Of a stretch of 64,000 nt of DNA, positions 46,901 through 59,526 are shown piece by piece. The notes beneath the pieces are model-generated. The model was not told where the DNA came from and did no database searches. It saw nothing but the letters and a program-made list of their open reading frames with translations. Position numbers and translations under genes: made by a program. The DNA lies in NCBI RefSeq assembly GCF_030704535.1, contig NC_081812.1:20931501-20995500 (forward strand), given 5' to 3'. Numbering within the stretch: position 1 is the first letter of the stretch; the number at the start of each line of letters is the position of its first letter. This DNA is from Vitis vinifera. Lineage: Eukaryota > Streptophyta > Magnoliopsida > Vitales > Vitaceae.

Positions 46901-49900
46901 TGTGTATCAAATGGGTATAAGATGTTTTTTTATTTTGTTTTCTCCCATTGCATACATACTTGTTTCCAAAATGACTGTTCCTCTTTGTACATTATGCTGA
47001 TCCACATTGAAACTTCAATTACATATGTTTCAACATCCTTGTGCGTAAACCTATGCTACTTAGCTATCCCCTGTGACTCATTTAAATGACTAGGTCAAGT
47101 AGCTGTGAATTACTCAAACAATCTGTTGCTTTTGATTTTCTCCAGGAAATATTGCTCATTGCTTTTGCTATCAAATTTCATGGAAGGACCTGGCAAGGTA
47201 CTTCTGCTTTACAGTTTTTGTTTGTCTATGAAATTGGCTTGGGTGTGGAACCCTTTCTGATTTTCATATTTCCCTCCAACCAGTCAGACCTGAGCTAAGT
47301 CTTACATGTATGAACAAGCATTTGCTAGATAAGGCAAGAGTTGTTGTTCATTGAAAGTTATAAAGCACGGTTCTACAAGCAGGAAATTGAGATGGATTAT
47401 GTTTCTTTCCTCTGTTTTTCTCACTGTTTCAAAGTGTACTAGTTAAAGTTTTGCATAACTCTGTTTTATCTTGATATTTCATTACTACTCATTGATAGAG
47501 CATTATAGTTCTTCAGTCATAGCTAATCTTGTTTCATGATTCATCCTTGTTTTCTTTATACAGGTTATAGCTGCAGTTACTTACCAAATCATTCCTGCTG
47601 ACACACAGTATGCTGAGATTCCTCTTACTGCTGTTAGCTCAAACTTTCAAAGCAAGGTTAGGTGTTCGTTTTGAGTTTCAGTGCCTAATTTTGGTGCAAA
47701 ATATCAGTAATTTTAGGCTTGTTTTTTCTATGCTAATATAACCAAACCCAGTTTTCAATTATAAGTTCTTGCAACTAATATCTATCTAGTTTATATTTAT
47801 AACACTTCTCACTATGCTGTTTAATGCTCAATATCAATTTTCTTGGTTTTGTGTGATACAATAGAGAAGATGAGGTAAATATCTTAAAACAGAAAAATAA
47901 AACTGAACAAGCTGTGGACATGGCATAAGTGGATGGAAACAAGAGGCCTTCTAAAGCAAAATAATAAATATTCATGGCTGTAATTTGTTGAAGGCTCTTT
48001 GCAGAGATTTACTGGACTTTTTGGACTTAGCTTTTCAGTATTACTTAAATTTCAAGTGAATGCAGCGTAACAGCTTACATTACAAGGAATTTTGCTTTTA
48101 AATCTGTTGCATTTTTACTTTTCATTCATGCATGGATTCTCTTGCTGTTTCTGTGATTGTGATAATAATTATTAATGATTTTATGGGGCTTATTTTGAAA
48201 TTAATCACATGGCAATCAAACCACTCTTTTGAACTTTTAGGGGATTGGTCGCCTCTTGTACATAGAATTGAGAAAAAGGCTTCAGAATGTTGGTATTCGC
48301 ACGATATTCTGCTGGGGAGACAAGGAATCTGAAGGATTTTGGCTCAAGCAGGTATGTTGGAAAAGCTTGTAATAAGAGTACATAGCTGAGGTTGGTTTGT
48401 TTATTTGTTTAATATTTTTAATTTTTCTTATTATTATTTTCCTGAAGCCACATTTCTAAAATGAGGCTTTAGGACACTAAAGCTGCATCCCCGAGACATG
48501 GTTTCAGAATAGGACATCATGTTTTCATCATGATTATCTACTGCTACATTATTCTGATAAAACTTGAATCATCCTTTTTCTGTGGATATAATTGTTGTGC
48601 TTAACAGTCTAAAAAATATTACCATATTTGCATGTAGGAGGCTGCTTCTTAGGGTAAGCTTTGGACTTGAGGCATAATTATTCTATTGTGAGAAATAGAA
48701 AACTCGGCAGTTTCTGTAGAAATAATTGCCTTCTTATTTATTGCATTTGATTTATGAAAGCGGATTATGATTGCAGGGTTTTGTATCGATAGCAGAAGTG
48801 GATACCAAAGGGAGAGCTCGCAGACTACCCATTAGGGCTGACATTCGCAGGGCACTGTGCTTTCCTGGTGGATCAACCCTCATGGTTTCTCATCTCAGCA
48901 AAGACATTTCAGCTAACTTTTCAGATGCTGTGAAGAAGTCTTTTTCATTAAAGCCTCATGAGAAGTCCTCATCACTTGATGTTCAAATTCAAGGGCTGGG
49001 AGATATAGGGGAGAGTCTTGATACTCTAAAAGCACCAGTTCAAACTAGCCTTAAAACATTTCTACCTCATGTTTTGGTGAAGGATGGATTCCAGAAAGAT
49101 GATGACATGTTGGATGGTAAGTATCCAATTATTTGTTTTGGTAATTTATTCTTCCTATCTAACAATATGCCAGCAGTTTTCTTGTATCAGAAATTATACT
49201 CTGGTAAATTAAAGATGATATGGAATTTAAGTAATTTAATCTTGTTTTTAATATCATCTGAATCAAAATTTTGTCTTCTGGTTAACTTTTGTGAAGAAAA
49301 GAGTCATCATTTGAACATTTTTTATTTGATAATTATCTTTTTCTGACACAAGGAATTTAACCTTGAACCTTTCCATCTCTGCCCTCAATCCCTCGCCACT
49401 CGAGAGAGTCATCACTTGAACTGTTACTAACAAGTTGAAAGGAGTCACTGTATATTTAAATCTTGAAAATGACACGTTCATGTTACAGCTCGCAGCTAAA
49501 CAATTTGAATAGCTTAAAAGATGACGTAGATTAATTCATTTTTTTTTTTTTTGTGATCCTAATTAAATTTCCTTTTTGCAAACAATTTTAATTATGCTTC
49601 CATGATGCAAATGTAATATCCTCTGCTGTTCTTAACAGGTTCTTTTCATAATCATGAGTCAATAAATGTCTGTAGAGACCTGGTTCCTTTTGAGGAAGTA
49701 GATTGCAACAACATGACCAATGATGTAAGATTAACTGGTGTTGGAACTGATGTTGAAGCAAACTGTTCCTGTTCTGCACATGGTGCCAAAAAGAGGGTTT
49801 GGGAAGCCTCATTGTCTTCACTGAAGTCCAAAAAAGTAAAGGGAAGTCATCAAATTGGCTGCCAGTTAGATTCCAACTGGGATATTGTTTCGGGAAATGG

Positions 49901-52440
49901 TAAAATAGATAATGTGTGTTTTGTTGGATGCTCCTTGGGCACTACTAGAAATGAATCTTTGTCTGAAGTTCTCCCTAGGGATATTCTGTCCAGTAGCTAT
50001 GTAGAGAAGAATGTTGAAGATTGTAGGCCACTGTCAAAAGATCAGCTCAGCTTTGAACTTCAAGAAAAGGGAGAAGGATTTAGAATCATGTTGATGAATA
50101 TTGCTGATGATACTAAGAAAGCACATCTTACAAAGGTATTCAGTTTATTTACTCTGTTTTTATTGATGTAATGTTCATAATGATGTTGCAAAGCATCTGT
50201 GGTTTTGCATGTTCTGTTACTGAGATTAAATAGCATGATGATGTGTTATTGAGTCAGATCAGTGTTGAAAAATGCTTTGAAAATGGGATCTATTTCAAGT
50301 TTGTTGCTACTTTGATATTTAGGAAAGTCATCTTTTCTCCATAGGTGACAGGAAATTCTTCTTAATTTGGCCTACTCTCAGAACTGGGTTTCATAGTGTG
50401 AAACCTAAGGTTTGGTAGCTGATTCAGGATGTCAACCCTTATTTTATGTCGAGTTGCGGAATGTAGTTTCCAGAATGAATAAAATCAGTCATTTTTGAGA
50501 GTGGAATAAATGCTCCATCTATTCAATAGCTTTTTTGTTTTTTATGCTAATTTTGGAACCTGCATTCTGAGGTCGTATTTTTATCTATTACAAGACTTTA
50601 CCAAATATCTACCTTCTCAGTTGTAACAATCCTGCAATAGATTGCTATCTGTGTCATTGGAAACTGGAATATTTTTATCTTTGAGGCTTAACTTCATGTC
50701 TCACCTCCTGTATCATTTGCTTTTCTAGATATGGAATCTTGAATTCAACTTTAGCGAGAAATCAAAACCCCTTTAAATACATTTTACTGATATTTTGTTC
50801 ATTATATTAATTTATTGAATTAGTTATTGCATACTGATTTTGGGGTTTGACTAGCCCATTCATCATGAGTTGAAAATACTTCTGTGCTGTATATTGTTCT
50901 TTCCCCCCAGTATTTCTATCTGTTTATTACTTCATTTTTTTTCTTTAACAATTTTTATGTAGATAATCAAGGATCTTGGTGGTTCTGTAACCTCTGATGG
51001 AAGTGCATGCACACATGTTGTCACAGGAAAAGTGAGAAAGACACTGAATTTTTGCACTGCTTTATGTTCCGGGTTAGTTTTAATCAGAACTGAAAATTAT
51101 ACCACTTGATTCCAGAGCTTTCTGCCTTCATCATTATATTTTTTAATCACATAGTATTATCTATTATAAGTTTTGTAGCCTGTAATTATTAAGCTTTAGA
51201 TTATGTTGGATTTTTTCTATCATGTTATTGTGTTATTTTCTTTAGTAGTATTCATCATCCCTATAAATACTGCTGTTATGGTAGAATTTATTGATTCCTG
51301 TGCTGTAATGGGTGTCATTCGTTTGTTGTAGTTGAACTGTTTAAGGTGAATGAGGTAACTGTCCAGAAAATAGGGAAAGGCATTTGGAAGTGAATAGTTC
51401 AATCAGTTGTGATTGTGCACAGGCAAGAAGTTGAGAGAAGCAAAAAATATCACAATAGTTGCATTCATTGTTAGATTTTTTCACTATTATAATAATGAAG
51501 CTTTGCCCTGGTAGTCATATGGCAAGACAGTAAACAAACTTGCAGGTTTACAATTTTGGTCAAAAGTCCTTTTCTTCCCATTCTAGTCCCTGTAAAATCT
51601 TCTTGGCTATTGATTATTGGACTTTGGTTGTCGCTTCTCATAGTTCTGTTATTGCCGCTGTTCTACTAGGCTACTAGCTTCCTAGTCTGTATACACTTGT
51701 CTACATAAACACGTCTTTCTTGGTTATTATATAATATGGGTGTATTGATTGTTATGCAGAGCTTGGATACTATCTCCTAGTTGGTTGAAAGAAAGCTTCC
51801 ACGAGGGCAGATTTGTGGGTTAGTCAAGAGCACTTTGTGTCTTTTAGCACTAACTTTTATCCAAGCCTTCTTAACACGTTTTTGGGTTTTCACTTGTTTA
51901 CTTACAGATGAATCAGCATTTATTTTAGAAGATGCTGAATATTTGTTTAAGTACAGAGCTGAAATAAAAAGTGTAATTCTTAGAGCAAAGGCAAGGCCCC
52001 GAGCTTTGCTTAAAGGATACAGTGTATGCCTTGCACCTCATGTGCAACCTGCAGTTGAGACCTTATCAACAATTGTCAGGTTTGCTGGCGGAAAGGTATG
52101 TTAGAAACTCACCAAGTTCCATACTAATTAAGCCTGTGGAAAAGTTACTTATAATCTAATCATTATATGTTCTATGTAACATTTGTAAATATATGTAAAG
52201 CACGGGAAACTTATGAAGATGGTGAAACTAACCCCAACCTTTTTATTTGATCAGGTAATTTATGGATTGGATGTGGTTGATGCATCAAAAACAATTTTTG
52301 TGGCGTGTGAAATAGACATGGAGGAAGCGCTGTTGGCAGTGAAGAAAAGGATATGGACTTTCAGCAGTGAATGGTTTATGAACTCTATCATGAGACAGGA
52401 GCTCGACTTTGAGGCCCCCCAGTTTGCGGAGTCTCTGTAA
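43958..52440 (+). CDS. Acetyltransferase-like plus tandem BRCT domain protein, 13 exons
   Basis: Exons: 43958-44180, 45242-45304, 45753-45844, 46817-46914, 47146-47197, 47564-47656, 48241-48351, 48777-49116, 49639-50135, 50963-51072, 51760-51818, 51908-52095, 52255-52440; 703 residues in one frame. Exons 3-8 form a GNAT-like fold: VIAAVTYQIIPADTQYAEIPL, then QSKGIGRLLYIELRKRL (the acetyl-CoA loop, Q-x-x-G-x-G), then the IRTIFCWGDKESEGFWLKQGF block usual before the C-terminal strand. A linker with basic KKRVWEASLSSLKSKK follows. The C-terminal 230 residues are two BRCT domains (IIKDLGGSV, THVVT, AWILSPSWL; then FAGGKVIYG, TIFVACE, WTFSSEWFMNSI). Known: tandem BRCTs bind phosphopeptides in DNA repair. 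Closest recalled relatives are Arabidopsis At3g21480/At4g03130. Likely nuclear. Confidence 0.85.
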
Positions 52441-54335
52441 ATAGACGTATCAAGATTGCTACGATCAGGTAAATAGTTTTTCCTCTTTGGCTCACCGTGA
52501 TGGAGTGTTTGGTACTCCAAAAATGAGGAACGGAACAAATAATTTGTTTTCATTTTTATTCCCTCCTGAACAGGAATGAATTTCGGTGATTTCAATTATT
52601 ATGTTTAGATGCATATTGGAATGTACCGGTAAAATAATAATTTATTTTAATTTCAATATTAAGTAAAAATTGGAATGAAAATAAAAAAACTAAATTATAA
52701 ATAATAATATCTGTACATATTATTTAAAAAGGGAATGAAAAAAAAACACTAAATTATAAATAATAATATTTGTACATATGGTTTAAAACAACATTTTTTT
52801 TTATTTTTTTTATTTTTTTAAAAAATCTCACATTGTACATGATTAAAAATATATATTTTGTTATTTTCATTTAAATCTTTTATTAAATAATACAAATGGG
52901 TTTGATTTAAAAACAAAATTATTTTAAAAAATTACTATTTGGTTGTTCTTTAAGAAATGATTTAAAAAACAAAGTGAAATAAAGAATTGTTCTTTTTTCT
53001 TATTAAAGAAGATAAATTTTAAATCAAGTGAGATTTGTATTGAATTTATTAATAAGTTTAATAATTTTAAAAAATAATTTAAAATTCAAAAAATATATAT
53101 AATGATTATAAAAAATAATAAATATAATTAATGCTTTTAATTCTTTAATAAATCTTGTAATTTTTTAATAACAACTTCAAATTCAAAAAATTGATTAATT
53201 AATTATAGATTTAATAAAGTTATATAGAATGTCATATCCTTAATTGAATAATAAATATATACTATAATAAAAAATTTGATTCATTTATACCTTAAAAAAT
53301 TAATTTTTATATGTTTTTATATTCATTTAAAATAGAATAGTATTAGTAATTATTAATTTTGAATAATTGTTTTTTATTAAAAAAAGAAATTAATTATGTT
53401 TTCATAAGGTGTTAATATCCATATTTTTATAATATTTATAAAATCATATAAATAGTATTAAAAATGATTAACTTTGAATTATTATCATTTAATTTTAATA
53501 AAATTAATCAATTAATTTTTAATGTAATTTATATTACATAAATTAAATTTACACTTTGTGTTTTTTACAAAATCAAAATAAAAAAATATTTTTAAAACTA
53601 ATTTATCAAAAAAAGTCTTTAATTTTTTATTTTTTGAAAAATATTTTAAAAAATAACTTGCTTTAAAAAATCAAACGAATTGAAATTTTATTTATAAGTA
53701 GAATTTTAAATTATTTTTTTTTTATTTTTTATTATCGGTTAAGATATTTAAATATAAGAATGAAAGAGAAAATAAATGGGATGTGAACCTCATTGGGTGC
53801 CTATGAAATGGGAAGGATGATAAATGCATGCTGTATCAATCGAAGTAACATGTGACTTATGATCTTGTCACTTAAAATTTGAAAAGGTTAGTCATATGAA
53901 TCGGGAATTCAAGCTGAATGGGATGGTTTTCTAATTTGTTGTTGGACTTGTCCCAATGCAATCAGATACGGGGTTCCTGGTGTTGGACGCTTGCCTTAAT
54001 TTTTAAATATCTGGGATGAAAAAGGGTAAATGTAGATAATTCTTGCACCAGGTAAAAGATTTTAAAAAATCTCCAATTTCTTTAAGGACGATTTACGGAT
54101 AAATCAAAACATGGACACCGTGTTTTGGACGAATTTAGATTTAAATAAAAAGGAAAAACGAAGTCCAGATAACCACGGAGCAAGTTGCTCGCTTGCTCCT
54201 TGGTCCCGTTCTCAGTTTATACTTTTAAATGGTCTTTCTATATTCTATAGCAACCTGACCGCACTCGACCCTAGTCTCACGACTCTCACCGTAAACAAAT
54301 CTAATATTTTTGCAGTCACCTGACGGCGCAGCTTC
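52441..54335. other. Intergenic, very AT-rich
   Basis: Nothing recognisable from 52620 to 53760 apart from A/T-rich low-complexity sequence. A near-duplicate stretch (AACTAAATTATAAATAATAATAT, about 52687 and 52748) is present. The last 250 bases are the upstream region of the next gene. Confidence 0.65.
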
Positions 54336-57300
54336 ATGGCGAAAATGGCGGCAGAGTCAGTGACTGTGTCCGTACAAAGAGCTCCATTTAGCTCCAAGTG
54401 GCAAGCTTCAAGAAGGGACAAGTTGCATACCCAGGTTCGAGCTTCTCAGTCCATGGATGACAAGAACAAAGTCTTCAAAGAGCTGGGTCTGTCTCCATAT
54501 GCTTTCCCTCTTCTCATACTTTCACAGTTTTTGATAAGGATGGTTGAGCCCCCCTTTTTTTCCTGATTGTTTGTCTTTCCGTTGTCGAAATTTTGAAATG
54601 GGTGTTACCCTAGTGCTAAATCCAATTGCTTTAAATGCCGAAATATTACTTATTATTGTGCAAATCCATTCTGGATGTTCAAATTTGAAAACGGGTAGGA
54701 CTCTTTTTCTCTAAATTTTTAGCTCGTCAGGTGTATGATAAAATTTCTCAAATACTTTTAATGCACTCTCTCTGATTTTGTGTATCATGTGTCATAAGGA
54801 TAAGTAATATCTCCTCTTACTTTGGTTTTGTATTTGAAAATTTGAAATTGGTCGGAACAAATATCAATATCCAATTGGTTTATGCCGCAATGCTTTTTTT
54901 TTTTGGTGGGAATTTATTTTGAGCGGTTAAATTTGAAATGGATTGGACTAAATTTCGTTGAAGTTAAATGGTTTTTACTAAGATAGAGGATGAAATTAAA
55001 GCTTGGCTTTCAGGCCGACTTGGTTAATAAGCCAAAAATGAGCAACCATTAGTGAGGTTTGAACTCGAGTTAGCATTCTGGTTTGCTTAGAATGTGAAGC
55101 ATGTATAACAGTGGGTTTTCATTGTCTATGGTTGCAAATAGTTGAGGTGATTATCATATATAACCACAGAAACATATGCTTAAGAAACTACCGAAGGAAT
55201 TGAGATTGGGTGGAGGTAACATGTAACATGTGGTAACAATGTTCATGAGAAATTAATTGTGCTTTTGGAGTCCTAAATTTTTGAGTTAAGGGTATCCATC
55301 ATGTATTGGGATGCACTCGATAATCCAGACCAGACAGATAGCTCTCTCAGTTGGGCTCATGAACAAGTTTGAGCTTGAATAGGGTTGATTGAACCTGATC
55401 AAGCTTCATGTCCGGTGCTTCATCTAACTTTCTCCTAATGATTGAAGAATGAATGCTAGGCTTGACTTTGTTTTCCTAGTACAGAGAGGAGGTATGAAGG
55501 AAAGGATGGACAGTGAACTATAGGTAAAAAGCATTGATGCATCTAAACTTGCAGATACTTGTGGACTTAACTACCATTTCTCAAATGGGTAAAACATATT
55601 TGGTATGTGTAAATGGTGGGAATGAAATTTTTGTTTTCCATTTACGAATGACCTGATCAGAACTAAATGATGAATTGTGATTATTTGTTTATAAAAGTGA
55701 ATATTTTGCTATACAAGGAAATAATGTTCTGCTGTGCTTCATCACTTACATGTTATTGGAAGTAATATTTGTTTTTTTTCCAGGTCTGTTTTCATTAAGA
55801 AAGAAGATTGAAGGTGTAGTTCTCCAAGCTGATATGTTAGCACCGGCAGCATTGGAACTAGAAGAAGCATCACGGATTAGGCAGGAAGAAATGATACGGA
55901 AATATAACTTATGGGATGATGTAACTAAATCCAATGAAATTCTTGGCAAGTTAGCTGATAGTTCCAAAGTGGTTGACACTCTCAAAGACCTAACTTATAA
56001 GGTAATGTGTTATTCGTTAGTAGAGTTCAACTGGTAATTTTTGTTTGTTTCTTTTTTTCTCAGTGGGGAAACCACTGTGGACCTCCAACCCAATCTGTCC
56101 CTGCAGATTTTCATGGAAATCTCATCAAAAGAATATGCATTTTCTTTAACAGGATTATGGCACTAAGAGTTTGGCATTTTGTTGATTAAGCCAACTACGT
56201 GTTATCAGAAGCATGTATAGGGCCTGGAATCCTTACCTGCCTTAATCATAATCATCGTTTTTAGTATATTACTGTCTGTTATGGGTCTCTGGAATTAGAA
56301 GATATTTAGATGAATACACACATCCACATGTGTAGTTGAGTTATCCTATTTCTGCCTACATAGTTGAATTCATCTGTATCTATCATCCAGATAAATGGCT
56401 TGATAAGGAAACAAATCTCCTTCAATTTTCCCCCCTAAATATTTTCTGTGTGAAACATTGTCAATGGTTTGCATTACTTTGTTTGTGGTGTTATTTTTCA
56501 AAATCAAGGTGAAGACGATGCATTACATTTTTTACTTGATTATGTCTGCAAATTGGTTCAGGCTGAAGAAGCAAAGTTGATTACTCAGCTGGTGGAGATG
56601 GATGCAATAAATCATGGGCTTTTTGAGCAAGCATATAATGCATCTGTAGATGTAAGCAAGTTCTTGTATCAGTACGAGATGTCCAAACTTCTCAGGGGCC
56701 AATTTGACATGGAGGGAGCATGCCTGACTATTAAAGCAGGGCCTAGAGGCATTTACTCTGAGGTTTGAGAACCTTGTTCTGATTTTAGATTTAAACAAGA
56801 AAAAAGTAATGATAATGGAGTGCTGGAGTGGGAATTTGGTGCATTCGCCATGGCTTGGAACTTCCTATCAACTCCCATCACCCTCCACAAACTAATTCCG
56901 CTTACAGAGTGACTAAACCTATGCATTCTTCACTTGATGTTGGACTTGAGCTTCCTTTGATTTTGTAAATTAGTTCTGATTTTAGGGACCAGACTTAGTT
57001 TTAACTCGAAATTTAAAACTTAGGATCCTATATAACAGAGGTTCTTTGATTCTTGGCAAAATTTGCTTTGATGCTTAACTTAAAAAGAATCTATTCCTCT
57101 TTTCCCCTTCAACTTAGCGTATGAAGAGGATGACATATTGTTAATATTATCTAAGATATGAAGATCCCTGGCATATCTTGAAGTTTATGTATTTTATAAA
57201 TTATGGCATAGCCTTAACATAGATGAGTGTCATTATATTCTAGTGTGTGAAGCCTGTGAACTGAAGGTGCTGATGTCTTTATTCAGCTGGAATTATCTGC

Positions 57301-59526
57301 TTATAAAAGGCTTTTTTGAATTAAGTTGTAGATAGACCTTTATATGATCTGCAAAAATATTTCCCCTTCTACAACATGATTTTACTAATATGCGAATTCA
57401 GATATGGGCAGAACAACTTCTCAGCATGTATACCAAATGGGCTGAAAAGCAAGGTTACAAGGGAAGGGTAGTTGAGAAGTATGCTTCCAAGAATGGTGGT
57501 ATCAAGTCTGCAACTATTGAGTTTGAATCTGAGTATGGTTATGGCTATCTTTCAGGAGAGAGGGGAGTTCACCATATGATAAGAAGTTCAGATGATGAAT
57601 CTATACTCCATGAGGTACAAACTATCAGTTTCCTTCTGGCCTGAAGTAGGATATCAAAATTAGTATATAAGCTTTGATAGATGAATATAAGGGGTTTGTG
57701 TTTATGTGAAATCACTTCTTCGTGCTTGTAGAAAGTCACAAAATTTTCCCCTTTTCTCCTTTTTTCCCCTTTTGAATGATGGATAAGATTTTAATCACTT
57801 ATTTTATAGAGTCCTAGGCTTGTGTTATTTCATTTCTGATTTCCATGGAGCATGAATTTGCATTTACATTGGTACCTATTAATTACTAAGGTGTTGTTTG
57901 TTTTTTAAAATTTTTCCTGAAAGCAACTTGGATTCAGATTTCTGATAATTTGATTTTTACTTTTGTTGACTTATTTCTTAATTTGTTTTACTGAATAGAA
58001 AAAACCAAATTATTTGACTTTTTTCTGAATGCTAAAAATAACATGTTGAAACCAACCAGCAAAACAAAATCCGAAGACTTGACCCTCACCCTCCACCAAC
58101 ATAACTAAAAAGCTAGAAACACTTCCTAGAATCACTACCAAATGTACTCTAAAGTGAATGTATTGAATTTTTTTTTTTAACTAAATAATATTTAATAAAA
58201 ATAAAATATTAAAAAAACAAAGAACTTAATGCTTGACACTATTAAGTATTATTTAGCCTTAAGTTTTATTTAGAATTAAGTCAAAAAAACAAACACCACC
58301 TAAGAGTTATACAACAAAAGCTCCATAAACTGCAAGCTACTGTTCACCATCCATGAGTTGCTTTAGCAAAAGGGCTGACCATGGGCTAGCTTTCACTCAT
58401 TTATATTCACCATTTTAGCCAAGTTCTATAATTTTAGCATCATGGGTTTTTATATTAAGTTTTAAGTAGAAACTGACAGCCAAAAGCAATGATAAAGACC
58501 CCAGATAATGTTGCTCCATGCCATGATTATTTTCTAAATTTTGAAAGTTATCAATCATTTGATTTGACTAACATATCTTATCCTATTTTGTTTTTGAATT
58601 TGGAACATCTTGCAGCAGACTGGCTCAGCAGTAGTGGACGTTATTCCATTATTCCTTGAAACAGCTCCTGACCTACAAATTGATGATGGGGATTTGAGGA
58701 TCTCATCTCCTTCATGTCATGGGGTTGAACAAGGCCGAACTGGGCATGCTGTTTGCATTCAGCATATTCCAACTGGCATAAGTGTTCAATCCTCAGGTAA
58801 TAAATGAACTGGTGAAAACTCGTTATTTATAGTGATACTGGAATTTGAACCATTTATGTGATATCAAGAAGTAAAAACCATGCTCTAGCTTGCAGCCCAC
58901 TGTACTCATATATGCGACAAGAATACCAATGAAGATGTTTCTGTTACTTCTAACAATATATAAATATTGTTCTGTGAAACCATTTTATTCTCTTTCCTAA
59001 AGCCCCTGAAAGGATAACTTAAACAGCTCAAACACCTGAACTGCAGACCTATAGGAACCAAACATTTGATCATCCTGTTAAGCTACCAGTTGATGAAAAA
59101 GCTTAAACTCGTAGCTAATAAGGCAACAGTCATGCAGCGCTAACAATATATAAGAGAAAACCCTGTCTTTACTTTTTTTTTTCTTGATAATTTTCTCAGA
59201 GATCAGATGTGAAAAATAATTTTTGATGTGCAGGTGAGAGAAGCCACTTTGCAAATAAGATGAGGGCCCTTAATCGCCTGAAGGCCAAACTTGTTGTGAC
59301 TGCAATGGAACAGGGAATTCCTGAAGTAGGTGGCATCAAGAGAGAAGCCATTGCTGATATGTGGAAACAAGAAACCAGAAGGTATGTATTTCATCCAAAC
59401 AAGCTTGTGCAAGATGTAAAGACCGACATCCAGTTGCCGGATTTAAATTCTGTTTTGGATGGAAATATTGAACCTCTGATTGGAGCAAATATTAGTATGA
59501 GACAGGCAAGTGATATGATCATGTAA
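54336..59526 (+). CDS. PRFB3: PrfB3-like plastid release-factor homologue lacking GGQ, 6 exons
   Basis: Exons: 54336-54486, 55784-56001, 56562-56762, 57402-57614, 58616-58796, 59234-59526; 418 residues. It aligns with bacterial-type RF2: MDDKNKVFKELGLFSLRKKI at the start of the mature part, EAKLITQLVEMDA..., IKAGPRGIYSE, WAEQLLSMYTKWAEKQGY, GERGVHHMIR, VVDVIP and HAVCIQHIPTGISVQSSGERSH. The GGQ loop that triggers peptide release is replaced (HGVEQGRTG), and the SPF stop-codon-reading motif is gone (RSSDDES). It therefore cannot act as a normal terminator. This matches PrfB3, known in Arabidopsis to bind and stabilise the 3' processed petB transcript in chloroplasts. The first 40 residues look like a transit peptide. 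The intron 1 donor (CTGG/GTCTGT) is weak. Confidence 0.9.

Noticed and set aside
56469-56561. Extension of PrfB3 exon 3 upstream in the same frame
   Set aside because: The family alignment passes from LKDLTYK directly to AEEAKLITQ, and a good acceptor (TTGGTTCAG/GC) lies at 56561/56562.
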